DNA of 64,000 bases from CAVQZA01 sp963724805 (GCA_963724805.1 CAVRWA010000014.1:868001-932000), one strand, 5' to 3'. Shown: positions 47,043 through 56,766, numbered from the stretch's first letter. The notes: generated by a model from the letters alone, not told the origin. Numbers and translations are program-made.

Positions 47043-48677
47043 GTGGCCGAACTGACCAACGATCGGACCCGCGCGCTCGTCCAGGCAGGCATCGCTCTCG
47101 CGTCGGAGCTCTCGCTCGACGTGGTGCTGCAGAAGCTCGTCGACACGGCCGCGGAGCTCACCGGCGCCCGCTATGCGGCCCTCGGCGTGGTCGACCTCGC
47201 AGGACACGGTCTCGAGCGGTTCGTCACGACCGGCGTGGACGCAGAGACGATCGAGCGGATCGGGCACCAGCCCCGCGGGCAGGGCATCCTCGGGCTGATC
47301 ATCCGCGACGCGCGCCCGCTGCGCCTGCACGACCTGCGCGAGGACCCGCACTCCGCCGGCTTCCCGCCGCACCACCCCGAGATGACGACCTTTCTCGGGA
47401 TGCCGGTCATGCTGCGCGGGGTCGCCTACGGCAACCTCTACCTGACCGAGAAGGAGGGTGGCGGCGACTTCACGGCGGAGGACGAGGAGCTCGTCGGGCT
47501 GCTCGCCGCTCAGGCCGCGGTCGCGATCGAGAACGCACGTCTCTACGAGTCGGCGACGCGCTGGCTCGCTCAGCTCGAGTCGCTGAACGAGATCGGCAAC
47601 TCGCTCGTCGCCGAGGTCGGCCTCTCGCGCCAGCTCCAGCTCGTCGCACAGCGGCTGCGGACGCTCCTCGGCGCACGGATCGTGACCGTCAACCTGCCCA
47701 ACCCGGACGGGAGCCTGCGCATCGTCGCTGCGGACGGAGATCAAGCCGACGAGCTGCTCGGGGCGACGGTCGCGGCGCACTCGAAGAGCGCCGCCGTGCT
47801 CGCGACTCGCCACGGCCAGCGGGTCGACTCGCTGCTCGACGACCCCGACGTCGATCAGGTCGCGGCACGGCTGCTCGGCGCGCGCAGCGGTCTCTACGTG
47901 CCGCTCGTCGCGCACGACCGCGCGATCGGCGTGATCGACGCGCACGACAAGCTCGGCGACGACCTGCGCTTCACCGACGACGACATGCGCCTCGCGGAGA
48001 GCTTCGCCTCGCGCGCATCCGTCGCGGTCGACCTCTCCGAGCGGGTCGCCCGCGACGCGCTGCGCGGCGTCGTCGAGGCGCAGGAGCTGGAGCGCCGCCG
48101 CCTCGCCCGGGAGCTGCACGACGAGACGGGCCAGGCGCTCACCTCGATCCTGCTCGGCCTGCGCGCGATGGAGGACGCGAAGACCGACGAGCAGGTGCGT
48201 GCAGCCGGCCTCGAGCTGCGCGAGCTCGTGGTGCGCACGCTTCAGGACGTGCGGCAGCTCGCCGTCGAGCTGCGCCCGAAGGCGCTCGACGACTTCGGCC
48301 TGATCGCGGCGCTCGAGCGGCTCGTGGAGACCTGGACCGAGCAGACGGGAATCAGCGTCCAGTTGCAGGCGAGCCTGCCGGGTCGCCTGCCCTCGGAGAT
48401 CGAAACCGCGCTCTACCGCATCGTGCAGGAGGCGCTGACGAATATCGTGAAGCACGCACGCGCCTCGCGTGTGAGCATTGTCCTCTCGGAAAGGGAGCGT
48501 GCGGTGACCGTAGTGATCGAGGACGACGGGATCGGCTTTGCCCCGCGCAGCGCGCGCGAGGACGGCCTCGGGCTCGTCGGGATGCGAGAGCGCGTCGCGC
48601 TGATCGGCGGCCGGCTCGAGATCGAGTCGCGCGAGGGAGCGGGCACGACGCTGCTCGTCGAGGTGCGGGTTCCGTGA
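47043..48677 (+). CDS. GAF-domain sensor histidine kinase (NarL-family HisKA_3)
   Basis: A 544-aa soluble kinase. Two GAF sensor domains (about 20-165 and 180-330) are followed by a HisKA_3 helix, RRRLARELHDETGQALTSIL, with phospho-accepting His359. The HATPase_c domain has VVIEDDGIGFAP and GLGLVGMRERVALIGG. The first GAF ends with the pattern FLGMPVMLRG, as in DevS-like actinobacterial sensors. No heme-binding His can be assigned with confidence. GTG at 47043 follows a -10-like hexamer. Its stop overlaps the response regulator GTG, forming one two-component unit. Confidence 0.93.
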   Translation: MAELTNDRTRALVQAGIALASELSLDVVLQKLVDTAAELTGARYAALGVVDLAGHGLERFVTTGVDAETIERIGHQPRGQGILGLIIRDARPLRLHDLREDPHSAGFPPHHPEMTTFLGMPVMLRGVAYGNLYLTEKEGGGDFTAEDEELVGLLAAQAAVAIENARLYESATRWLAQLESLNEIGNSLVAEVGLSRQLQLVAQRLRTLLGARIVTVNLPNPDGSLRIVAADGDQADELLGATVAAHSKSAAVLATRHGQRVDSLLDDPDVDQVAARLLGARSGLYVPLVAHDRAIGVIDAHDKLGDDLRFTDDDMRLAESFASRASVAVDLSERVARDALRGVVEAQELERRRLARELHDETGQALTSILLGLRAMEDAKTDEQVRAAGLELRELVVRTLQDVRQLAVELRPKALDDFGLIAALERLVETWTEQTGISVQLQASLPGRLPSEIETALYRIVQEALTNIVKHARASRVSIVLSERERAVTVVIEDDGIGFAPRSAREDGLGLVGMRERVALIGGRLEIESREGAGTTLLVEVRVP

Positions 48678-49327
48678 TCACCGTGTTGATCGCCGACGAT
48701 CACGCGGTCGTTCGCAGCGGGCTGCGGCTCCTGCTCGAGTCCCAGGAGGACATCGAGGTCGTCGAGGAGGCCGGTAGCGCCGACGAGGCCGTACGACACG
48801 CGCGCCTGCACAAGCCGGACGTCGTCCTGCTCGACGTCGTGATGCCCGGCCGCAGCGGGATCGAGGCGGTGCCCGACATCCTCCAGGCCGCCAAGGGCGC
48901 GAAGGTGCTCGTGCTGTCGATGCAGGACGATCCGCGCTACGTGCGCGAGGCGTTCGCCGCGGGCGCGAGCGGCTACGTGCTCAAGGAGGCGGCCGACGTC
49001 GAGGTCGTCGCCGCGGTGCGCGAGGTCGCGGCGGGCGGGCGCTACGTCCACCCGGCGCTCGGGGCGCGGCTCGTCGCTGCCGAGGCCGAGGCGGCGTCCC
49101 GGACGGCGGACGATCCGCTCTCGGAGCGCGAGCGCGAGGTGCTCCGCCTGCTCGCGCTCGGCCACACGAACCAGGAGATCGCGAAGATGCTGTTCATCTC
49201 GGTGCGGACGGCCGAGACGCACCGCGCGCACATCATGCAGAAGCTGGGCCTGTCGAGCCGCGCCGAGCTCGTCCGCTACGCGCTCGCGCAGGGCCTCCTC
49301 GTCGAGGGCGAGGACGAGGAGGGCTAA
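48674..49327 (+). CDS. LuxR/NarL-type response regulator
   Basis: A 217-aa DNA-binding regulator. The receiver domain has VLIADDHAVVRSGL and the phospho-acceptor Asp54 in VVLLDVVMPG, with Lys in YVLKEAADVE. The C-terminal helix-turn-helix reads LSEREREVLRLLALGHTNQE and VRTAETHRAHIMQKLGLSS. GTG at 48674 overlaps the kinase stop, so the pair is translated together. Targets are unknown. The 3' end shares four bases with the convergent lipoprotein gene. Confidence 0.95.
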   Translation: MITVLIADDHAVVRSGLRLLLESQEDIEVVEEAGSADEAVRHARLHKPDVVLLDVVMPGRSGIEAVPDILQAAKGAKVLVLSMQDDPRYVREAFAAGASGYVLKEAADVEVVAAVREVAAGGRYVHPALGARLVAAEAEAASRTADDPLSEREREVLRLLALGHTNQEIAKMLFISVRTAETHRAHIMQKLGLSSRAELVRYALAQGLLVEGEDEEG

Positions 49328-50082
49328 CCCAGCTCGACCGGGATCTCGACCGTGCCGAGGGGCTGCCCGTTCTCGGCCGACGGCTCCCAGACCTTCACCG
49401 TCGCTGAGCCCGTCTGGCCGGCCGGATACTTCAGGGTGGTCGCGTACGTACCGCGCGTGCCGTTGCCCGAGGTCGCGGTCACGAAGTGCGTGTCGAGCAC
49501 GGTCCCGTCGGCCGCGACCAGCTCGGCCGTGAAAGTCGCCTCGTAGTCGTTCGAGGTGCCGGCCAGCCGCACCGGGCTCGTGACGGTGTCGAACGGGAGC
49601 GGCGTCTCGACGAGGATCCGCGGGGTCTCCGCTTCGAAGTCGCGCCGGCCCACGGCCCTGCCGCCGGTCTCGAAGCGGACGGAGACGACCGTCGGGAACT
49701 GGGTGAGCGTGTAGACGACCTGGGCGCGCGCGGCGTCGGTCGAAGGCTGGGGCGAGAGCTCGACGGTCGCCACCCCGTCCGCGATCGAGAGCCCTTTCAG
49801 GCTCGTCCCGGCAGGGATGTCCGTCGTCAGACCGATTCCGGCCTCGGCGGACGACGGGCCTTTCAGCAGCTCGTCCATCGCAGACGTGGCGACGGCCTCC
49901 GTGCGCGGCACCGTGCGCCCGACCGGGCCGACCTTCGCGTCGCGCAGGAAGTAGGCCCGGAGCGTGGTCGTGTCCGCCCCCGTTGTGGTCGGCTGCGTCG
50001 ACGTTGTCTGCGCGGAGTTCTTCGCTCCGCCGCAGCCGGCCAGCACGACGACGAGGACCAGAGCTGGCGCGATCCGTCTCAT
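49324..50082 (-). CDS. GerMN/Gmad2-domain lipoprotein
   Basis: A 252-aa exported lipoprotein. The signal peptide MRRIAPALVLVVVLAGC ends in the lipobox LAGC, with lipidation expected at Cys17. After a Thr-rich linker comes a GerMN domain (about 45-145; LRAYFLRDAK, ATSAMDELLKGPS, GVATVELS). A Gmad2 Ig-like domain follows (about 150-250; ILVETPLPFDTVTSPVRLAG). In actinobacteria such proteins occur near envelope sensing systems, and here it converges on a two-component pair. Its role is unknown. ATG at 50082. Confidence 0.9.
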   Translation of the reverse strand: MRRIAPALVLVVVLAGCGGAKNSAQTTSTQPTTTGADTTTLRAYFLRDAKVGPVGRTVPRTEAVATSAMDELLKGPSSAEAGIGLTTDIPAGTSLKGLSIADGVATVELSPQPSTDAARAQVVYTLTQFPTVVSVRFETGGRAVGRRDFEAETPRILVETPLPFDTVTSPVRLAGTSNDYEATFTAELVAADGTVLDTHFVTATSGNGTRGTYATTLKYPAGQTGSATVKVWEPSAENGQPLGTVEIPVELG

Positions 50083-50123
50083 GGCGCTGGATTCACGCTA
50101 GCACCCTGCCGTCCTCCCTCCGA

Positions 50124-50129
50124 TAGCGT
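50124..50129 (+). promoter_or_regulatory. -10 element TAGCGT upstream of the CtpE-like ATPase
   Basis: TAGCGT would place a leaderless start near 50136. There the ATPase frame has only ACG codons, which hints at a rare start or a sequence error at the 5' end of the gene. Confidence 0.35.
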
Positions 50130-50288
50130 GGAACGACGGAAGCGACGCCTGTCCACCCGGGCCTGAGCGAGGCCGAGGCCGCGCGCCTGCTGGCGGGGCG
50201 CGGCCCGCGCGAGCCGCCGCCGACCAGCCGGTCGACCGCGTCGATCGTCCGCGCCAACGTCTTCACGCTCTTCAACCTGATCCTGATC

Positions 50289-52439
50289 GTGTTCGGCGCC
50301 CTCACGCTCGCCTTCGCGGACCCGCGCGACGCGCTCTTCCTCGGCATCGTCGTCTTCAACTCCGGGATCGGGATCTTCCAGGAGCTGCGCGCGAAGCGGG
50401 CGCTGGACCGGCTCGCGGCACTCGTCGCGCCGACGGCGACGGTCGTGCGGGACGGGCGCGGGCGCGAGCTCCCCGTCGAGGAGGTGCTCGTCGGGGACGT
50501 CGTCCGGCTTGCCCCGGGTGACCAGGTCGTCGCCGACGGCGAGCTCGTCGAGGCACAGGGCCTCGAGCTCGACGAGTCGATCCTCACCGGCGAGAGCGTC
50601 GCGGTCGGGCGCGGCGTCGGCGAGTCGGTTCGGTCGGGCTCGTTCGCGGTCGAGGGCACGGCCGCCTTCGTCGTCTCCGCGGTGGGAGCCGACAGCTACG
50701 CGGAACGGCTCGCGGGCGAGGCGAGGCGGTTCCGCCACGCGCACTCGCCGCTCGAGCAGGCCCTCAACCGGCTGCTGCTCGTGCTCGTCGGCGCCATGGT
50801 GCCGCTCGGGGTGATGCTCGGCTACGCGCTCTACCACCGTGACGTCTCGACGCGCGCCGCGATCTCGACGGCGACGGCAGGTGTCGTGACCCTGGTTCCG
50901 GAGGGGCTGATCCTGCTCACCAGCCTCACCTTCGCCGTCGCGGCGCTGAAGATGGCCCGCCGCGGGGCGCTCGCCCAGCAGCTGAACGCCGTGGAGTCGC
51001 TCGCCTCGGCCGACGTCGTGTGCCTCGACAAGACGGGCACGCTCACGATGGCGGAGCTCCGCGTCGTCGAGGCGGTGCCAGACTCCATCGGCGGGCTCCT
51101 CGGCCGCTTCGCAGCGAGCTCGCCGGCGCGCAACACGACGCTTGCCGCGATCGCGGCCGCGTTTCCCGCGGAGCCCGAGCCGCTCGAAGGCAGCGTGCCC
51201 TTCTCGTCGAGCCGCCGCTGGAGCGGGCTGCAGCTCGACGGCGAGGCCTACGTCCTCGGCGCGCCCGACCTCCTGTCGCTCGACGGCCTGGCGGACAGGG
51301 CGGCTGCCGAGGCTGCGCAGGGCCGGCGCGTGCTCGCACTCGCGCGGGCGAGGGAGCTGCCGGCCGAGGACACGCTCCCGGCGGCTCTGGAGCCGCTCGG
51401 ACTGGTCGTTCTGGCCGAGCGGCTCCGGCCGGAGACGCGCGCGACCGTCGAGTACTTCAGTGACGAGGGAGTCTCGCTGCACGTGCTCTCGGGCGACGCG
51501 CCCGAGACGGTCGCGGCGATCGCGGCCGACGCGGGCATCCCGTCTGCTGGGCCGCCGCTCGCCGGCGATGCGCTGCCGGACGATCCGGCGGCGCTCCGCG
51601 AGGCGCTTGCCGGGACCGCCGTCGTCGGGCGGATCACGCCGGAGGGGAAGCGGCTCGTCGTCGAGGCTCTACGCGACGGCGGCCGGTACGTCGCGATGGT
51701 CGGCGACGGCGTCAACGACGTCCCCGCCCTGAAGGCCGCGCAGCTGGCGATCGCGCAGGGCACCGGCTCCGACATGGCGCGCGCCGTCTCGGACCTCGTG
51801 CTCGTGTCGGGCGACTTCGCGAGCGTCCCGCCGATGGTGCACGAGGGACGCCAGGTGCTGCGAAACCTCCAGCGCGTGGCGAAGCTCTTCGTCACGAAGT
51901 CGGTCTTCGCGGCGTTCCTGATCCTCACGGTCGGGCTGACGCCGACGAGCTACCCGTTCCTGCCGCGCCACCTCACCCTCGCCTCGTCGCTGACGATCGG
52001 GATCCCGGCGTTCTTCCTCGCCCTCGCGCCGTCGCACGGGCCCTGGCGGCCCGACCGGTTCCTGCGGGAGGTCGCCGGCTTCGCCGTGCCGGCCGGCGTC
52101 GCGGCGGGCCTCGGTGTCGTGTCGGCCTACCTCTTCTCCCTGAACGTGCTCGACTTCCCGCTCGAGTCCGCCCGGACCGTCGCGACCTCCGCGCTCGTGC
52201 TCGTCGGTCTCAGCCTCGTCTACTTCCTCGAGGCCGGCCGCGAGAGAGTCCGGAACGCGGCGGTGCTCACGCTCTGCGCGCTCCTCCTGGCCGCCTACGT
52301 CCTCGTCCTGCTGCTGCCTTTCACGCGCGAGTTCTTCGCGCTGGCGCTGCCCACGGCCGGGATCGTCGTCTGCTCGCTCGGAGGTGCCGCGCTCGCGATC
52401 GGCGGGCTCTGGCTGATGGACTTCGGCCGCGCCCGGTAG
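50289..52439 (+). CDS. CtpE-like cation-transporting P-type ATPase
   Basis: At least 716 aa. DESILTGES is the actuator motif, VCLDKTGTLTM the phosphorylation site, and MVGDGVNDVPALKAA the hinge. About ten spans include a C-terminal six-span block (LPRHLTLASSLTIGIPAFFL) like mycobacterial CtpE, which is linked to calcium. GTG at 50289 is the first standard start. Clear ATPase sequence (GLSEAEAARLLAGRGPREPP, then ANVFTLFNLILI) runs upstream in the same frame to about 50145, with only CTG or ACG available there. The true N-terminus is therefore longer. The ion is inferred. Confidence 0.88.
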   Translation: MFGALTLAFADPRDALFLGIVVFNSGIGIFQELRAKRALDRLAALVAPTATVVRDGRGRELPVEEVLVGDVVRLAPGDQVVADGELVEAQGLELDESILTGESVAVGRGVGESVRSGSFAVEGTAAFVVSAVGADSYAERLAGEARRFRHAHSPLEQALNRLLLVLVGAMVPLGVMLGYALYHRDVSTRAAISTATAGVVTLVPEGLILLTSLTFAVAALKMARRGALAQQLNAVESLASADVVCLDKTGTLTMAELRVVEAVPDSIGGLLGRFAASSPARNTTLAAIAAAFPAEPEPLEGSVPFSSSRRWSGLQLDGEAYVLGAPDLLSLDGLADRAAAEAAQGRRVLALARARELPAEDTLPAALEPLGLVVLAERLRPETRATVEYFSDEGVSLHVLSGDAPETVAAIAADAGIPSAGPPLAGDALPDDPAALREALAGTAVVGRITPEGKRLVVEALRDGGRYVAMVGDGVNDVPALKAAQLAIAQGTGSDMARAVSDLVLVSGDFASVPPMVHEGRQVLRNLQRVAKLFVTKSVFAAFLILTVGLTPTSYPFLPRHLTLASSLTIGIPAFFLALAPSHGPWRPDRFLREVAGFAVPAGVAAGLGVVSAYLFSLNVLDFPLESARTVATSALVLVGLSLVYFLEAGRERVRNAAVLTLCALLLAAYVLVLLLPFTREFFALALPTAGIVVCSLGGAALAIGGLWLMDFGRAR

Positions 52440-52466
52440 CGGCGCCTCCCAGCCGTGCCTGGAACG

Positions 52467-53450
52467 TCAAGCGCCTGGTTTAGGCGTCCACATCCATGCC
52501 CCGTACGTCAAGGCGTACCCCGAGCTCGTTCCAACGATCACGCCGTTCTCATTGATGTCCGCCGCGTAGCTTTCGGTCCATCCGGGTGTAGGGAGCTCGC
52601 TCGCCGTTCCGCCGTGGAAGAGAGCAGCGTGGCCTGCTCGATCGCCGACGATCTGGCCGCGGTTGTTGATGGCGTTGGCCGAGCAATGCGCGGCGGGCGC
52701 ACAGAGAGTCGTGGTCTTGCCGTTCGCCCAGAGAAGACCGGTGCCGGACGTGACAACCTGGCCGAGGTCGTTGATGGCAGCACCGCCGAAGTCGCTGCCG
52801 ATGCCCAGGTAGCGCACCCGGCCCTTCTCCCAGAGGAAGACATGCTGCGCGCCCCACCCGACGATCTGGCCGCGGCTATTGACCGACGTTGCCCCACTTT
52901 CTCCCATCCCCAGGTCGCGCATTCGTCCCTTCTCCCACAGGAACGCGTGAGAGGATCCTTCGTAGAGATTGGTGCGCCCAACGACCTGGCCGCGCTGATT
53001 CACAGCGACCGCCTCGCTGTCGGGGTGCGGGCCGGGGAGCGTGCCGAGGTCGCGCATCCTCCCGTTCTCCCACAGGAACGCGTGCATGACCTCGTGGCTG
53101 CCTTTGATCTTCGGCTTCGTGTCGCTCCACCCCACGATCTGACCGCGGTCGTTGATCGCGTTCGCAGCGCTGCTCTGGCCACCAAGCGTGCCCAGATCAC
53201 GCATCTTTCCCTTCTCCCACAGCACCGCGTGATACGGGCGATCGTCGGGACCATACGAGCCGCCTTCGACGTCGCTCACCCCGACAATCTGCCCACGGTT
53301 GTTGATCCCTCTCGCCTGCGGGTCGACCCCGGGTAGCTTGACGGCCACCCAGCCAGCCCCCGCCTGCGGTTCTGTCGCCCCCGCGACGCCTGCCCCTGCA
53401 CACTCCAACACCACAGCCACAGACACAACAACCAGCAGCAGCCGCTGCAT
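52467..53450 (-). CDS. Secreted HAF-repeat protein
   Basis: A 327-aa exported protein. The signal peptide MQRLLLVVVSVAVVLECAGA is followed by about six HAF-type repeats of 40-50 residues. Their core is HAFLWENGRMRDLGTL, then AINDRGQIVG. Copies are clearest at HAVLWEKGKMRDLGTLGG, HAFLWEKGRMRDLGM and HVFLWEKGRVRYLG. The function of HAF repeats is not known; they look like short beta-propeller blades. ATG at 53450 is preferred over the longer open frame because AAGGAGG stands 8 nt upstream. It sits alone between two P-type ATPase genes. Confidence 0.82.
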   Translation of the reverse strand: MQRLLLVVVSVAVVLECAGAGVAGATEPQAGAGWVAVKLPGVDPQARGINNRGQIVGVSDVEGGSYGPDDRPYHAVLWEKGKMRDLGTLGGQSSAANAINDRGQIVGWSDTKPKIKGSHEVMHAFLWENGRMRDLGTLPGPHPDSEAVAVNQRGQVVGRTNLYEGSSHAFLWEKGRMRDLGMGESGATSVNSRGQIVGWGAQHVFLWEKGRVRYLGIGSDFGGAAINDLGQVVTSGTGLLWANGKTTTLCAPAAHCSANAINNRGQIVGDRAGHAALFHGGTASELPTPGWTESYAADINENGVIVGTSSGYALTYGAWMWTPKPGA

Positions 53451-53458
53451 CACAGATC

Positions 53459-53465
53459 CCTCCTT
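53459..53465 (-). promoter_or_regulatory. Consensus Shine-Dalgarno AAGGAGG of the HAF-repeat gene
   Basis: AAGGAGG lies 8 nt before the ATG at 53450 and fixes the start. It is the strongest ribosome binding site noticed in the window. Confidence 0.75.
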
Positions 53466-53543
53466 CGCCCTGCACGATGCCGCACCCACCCCTCCTGCAC
53501 ATCGGTGCCACCACTGATAAGTGCGCCCGCCGTATCTCATCGG

Positions 53544-56309
53544 TCAACGACGCCGCAGGAACCAGCGCCTGAGCTCGTCGGCGCCCCAGACGATGAGCGG
53601 GAAGGGGAGCAGGAAGGCGATCTCGGCGGCCCCGAGCGCGGCGGTCCCGAACACCTTCTGCAACGGCGGCGCATAGATCAGGAGCGCGGTGAAAGCGATC
53701 TCCGAGGCGATGCCCCAGAGCAGCAGACGGTTCGTGAAGAACCCGACCGAGCGTAGTGACGCCCTCTCCGTGCGCGCGGCGACCGCGGTCCCGATCTGGC
53801 AGGCGACGATCCCGGCGAAGGTCATCGTCGTCGCCTGCAGGTACGCGTTGTGGAGGGCACTGCCGCTCGAGACGTCGTCGCCGGGGCTCCAGCCGGCCCG
53901 AAGGAGGACGTAGAAGAAGCCGGCGAGGACGAGTGCGGCCTCGAGCAGGCCGAGGAAGACCCAGGCGCGGTAGAGCAGCGAGCGGTCGATCACGCCCTCG
54001 GTGCGGGCACGCGGCGGCCGGTCCATCAAGCCCGGCTCGCCGGGCTCCCGTCCGAGCGCGAGCGCAGGCAGGATCTCCGTTCCGAGGTCGATCGCGAGGA
54101 TCTGCATGACCGTCAGCGGCAGCGGGATCCGGCCGCCGGAGAGGGCGAAGACGAGGAACGGGACGACCTCGGGCGTGGCGTGGGCGAAGATGTAGAGGAT
54201 GAACTTGCGGACGTTGTCGAAGACCTGACGTCCTGCCTCGACTGCCGCGACGATGGTCGCGAAGTTGTCGTCCGTGAGCACCATCGTCGCGGCCTCACGG
54301 GCGACGTCCGTGCCGGTCAGGCCCATGGCGACGCCGATGTCCGCGCGGCGCAGTGCAGGTGCATCGTTCACGCCGTCTCCGGTCATCGCAACCGTGTGCG
54401 CTTCGGCGCGCAGAGCGTCGGCGATCCGCATCTTCGCCTCGGGACTGCTGCGGGCGAAGATCAGCTCTCTGCCCTCGCGGAGGAGCTCGTCGAGCTCGCG
54501 CTCGCTCATGGCGTCGAGCTCGGCGCCGGTCACGACCCGGCTCCCGTCACGTGCGATGCCGACCCTGCGCGCGATCTCCGCCGCGGTCGGCCCGTAGTCG
54601 CCCGTGACCACGATGATGCGAATCCCCGCCGCGTGGCAGCGGGCGACCGCGTCGGCGACCTCAGGCCGCGGCGGGTCGAAGAGCGCGACCAGGCCGAGCA
54701 GGCAGAGCTCCGCTTCGGCGTCTTCGCGGCGAGTCGGGGGCTCGGCGCTGTCGGGCAGGCGCCGCCGGGCGACGGCGAGCACGCGCAGCCCTTCGGACGC
54801 GTATCGCTCGAAGACGGCCAGCACCTCGCGGCGGTCGGCCTCCTCGAGCGGCCGGTGGTTGTCGCGCCCGCCGATCCGTGTGCAGCGGCGGAGAATCTCC
54901 TCCGGCGCTCCTTTGGCGTGCACGGTGAGTGTTCCGTCTTCCCGCGCATCGACCGTGGACATCAGCCGCAGTGTCGGGTCGAAGCGGTACAGCTTCTGCC
55001 GCCTGCGCCCGCGGCGCCGTGATGCGACGTCGATGCCGATCTCCCGGGCAGCCTCGAGGATCCCGATCTCGGTCGCCTCCCCACGCGACTTGCTCCTCCG
55101 GCGGGGGTCGACCTCGGCGCTGCTGCACGAGGCGGCTGCGCGGCCGAGCAGCGCCAGCACGGGGTTCTCGGCTGCGGCCGCAGCGAGGTTACCGTCGCTC
55201 TCGAGATCGAGCTCCCCCAGGGGCGTCCAGAGCTTGGCCGCCCGCATCCGGTTCTCCGTCAGCGTGCCGGTCTTGTCGGTGCAGATGACGTCGGCCGAGC
55301 CGAGCGTCTCGACCGCGCTCAGCCGCTTGACGAGGGCGCCGCGGCGCGCCAGCATCGCGACCCCGACGGCGAGCGCCAGCGTGATCGTCGGCAGCAGCCC
55401 CTCGGGAACGTTGGCGACGATCAGGCCGATGGCGAAGTTGAACGCGTCCTTGAGGGGCAGGCCGGCGACGAGCCAGCCGATCGGAAGGAACGCAAGTCCG
55501 GCAAGGACGGCGACCAGGGCGATCAGCCACGCGACGCGGCGTACCTGACGCTCGAGTGGGCTCAGCTCGGTCTCGACCCGCTCCGTCAGGGCTGCGATCC
55601 GGCCGAGTTCCGTCTGCATTCCCGTCCTGACGACGAGCGCCGTCGCTTCGCCGCCGACACAGGACGAGCCGCTGAACACGAGATCTCGCGCTTCGATCAG
55701 CGGCCCGGTCGTGTCGTGGAGGTCCCCGGAGCGGTAGACCGGCTGCGACTCTCCCGTCAGCGTCGAGAGATCGACGTCGAGCGCACCTTCGAGCAGTCGT
55801 GCATCGGCGGAGATACGGTCACCCTCCGCGAGCAGCAGCACGTCACCGGGGACGAGCGTGCCCGCATCGATCGTCGCCCGCCCCCCGTCTCTGAGCACCG
55901 ACGCCTGCTGCGGCAGAAAGCGGCGCAACGCCTCGATCGCGCGCTCCGCCTGGCGCTCCTGCGCGAACGCGAAGACGGCGTTGAGGACGATCACCGCCAG
56001 GATCGCGGCGCCGAGTACAGGAGCACCGGCGACGAAGGCGAGCCCGGCCGCGAGCCAGAGCAGAAGCGCCAGCGGGTGGGTGAACTGCTTCGCCAGCTGC
56101 CGTGGCCAGCGGATGCCGCCGCGACGAACGAGCTCGTTGCGGCCGTAGGCGACGAGGCGGCGCTCGGCCTCGCGGCTCGAGAGCCCGTCGGGACGAGCTC
56201 GAAGCTCGCGCAGCAGGAGCTCGACCGCTTCGCGCGGATCGGCGACGGTGCTCGGCGCGTCCAGCAGGAAAGCCACCCCTTCTCGGTTTCGAGCCTGGGA
56301 GAGGGCCAC
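53544..56309 (-). CDS. P2-type cation-transporting ATPase
   Basis: A 921-aa membrane pump. The N-terminal cation-ATPase domain (LLRELRARPDGLSSREAERR) is followed by LSTLTGESQPVY, ANVPEGLLPTITLALAVGVA, VICTDKTGTLTENRM with the phosphorylated Asp, and TGDGVNDAPALRRADIG. A six-span C-terminal domain ends it. The span-4 motif NVPEGLL is closer to Na/K- or H-type (IIC) pumps than to SERCA, but the ion cannot be called. GTG at 56309. It is full length with no break. Its short 3' gap faces the HAF-repeat gene on the same strand. Confidence 0.92.
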   Translation of the reverse strand: MALSQARNREGVAFLLDAPSTVADPREAVELLLRELRARPDGLSSREAERRLVAYGRNELVRRGGIRWPRQLAKQFTHPLALLLWLAAGLAFVAGAPVLGAAILAVIVLNAVFAFAQERQAERAIEALRRFLPQQASVLRDGGRATIDAGTLVPGDVLLLAEGDRISADARLLEGALDVDLSTLTGESQPVYRSGDLHDTTGPLIEARDLVFSGSSCVGGEATALVVRTGMQTELGRIAALTERVETELSPLERQVRRVAWLIALVAVLAGLAFLPIGWLVAGLPLKDAFNFAIGLIVANVPEGLLPTITLALAVGVAMLARRGALVKRLSAVETLGSADVICTDKTGTLTENRMRAAKLWTPLGELDLESDGNLAAAAAENPVLALLGRAAASCSSAEVDPRRRSKSRGEATEIGILEAAREIGIDVASRRRGRRRQKLYRFDPTLRLMSTVDAREDGTLTVHAKGAPEEILRRCTRIGGRDNHRPLEEADRREVLAVFERYASEGLRVLAVARRRLPDSAEPPTRREDAEAELCLLGLVALFDPPRPEVADAVARCHAAGIRIIVVTGDYGPTAAEIARRVGIARDGSRVVTGAELDAMSERELDELLREGRELIFARSSPEAKMRIADALRAEAHTVAMTGDGVNDAPALRRADIGVAMGLTGTDVAREAATMVLTDDNFATIVAAVEAGRQVFDNVRKFILYIFAHATPEVVPFLVFALSGGRIPLPLTVMQILAIDLGTEILPALALGREPGEPGLMDRPPRARTEGVIDRSLLYRAWVFLGLLEAALVLAGFFYVLLRAGWSPGDDVSSGSALHNAYLQATTMTFAGIVACQIGTAVAARTERASLRSVGFFTNRLLLWGIASEIAFTALLIYAPPLQKVFGTAALGAAEIAFLLPFPLIVWGADELRRWFLRRR

Positions 56310-56457
56310 CCACGAAAGTCAGTACCCACCGAAGTGTTGCTCGCTCCGGACCCTCCCGACATCGGGGCACCTGCTCCGGCGCGCTGCGGCTTTTCCGCAG
56401 GCGAATGCAGGACCGGGTACCGATGCGGCGCGGTCGGGACGGGCGGAGACTGGGCCC

Positions 56458-56757
56458 ATGCGTACATACGCAGTGACGTGGCAGGACAAGAAGGGGCGTA
56501 TGCACGCGGGTAAGCTCGAGCTCGGACCCGAGGCGCTCACCCTCGAGGGCAACTCGGTCCGCAAGACGCTTCGTTACGACGAGCTCTCCGAGGTTCACGT
56601 CGGCCGTGGGACCGACGAGCGGCTCCAGGGCCGCCCGGCCCTCGTGCTCCGACGCGGGGCCCGGGAGACGCTCTACGTCTCCTCGGTCGGCAGCCCGGGC
56701 GCCGTGGTCGAGATCGCAGAGCTGCTCGCCACGCTCGGCGCGGGCACTGTGGTCTAG
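56458..56757 (+). CDS. Small protein of unknown function
   Basis: A 99-aa soluble, probably beta-rich protein: MRTYAVTWQDKKGRMHAGKL, then LELGPEALTLEG, KTLRYDELSEVHVGRG, and a C-terminal helix AVVEIAELLATLGAG. The layout suggests a PH-like or Tudor-like small barrel, but no family is recognised. The ATG at 56458 starts the sensible sequence; the frame upstream is antisense to the ATPase promoter region. It converges on the cupin gene with a 9-base gap. Confidence 0.6.
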   Translation: MRTYAVTWQDKKGRMHAGKLELGPEALTLEGNSVRKTLRYDELSEVHVGRGTDERLQGRPALVLRRGARETLYVSSVGSPGAVVEIAELLATLGAGTVV

Positions 56758-56766
56758 GAACTACGT

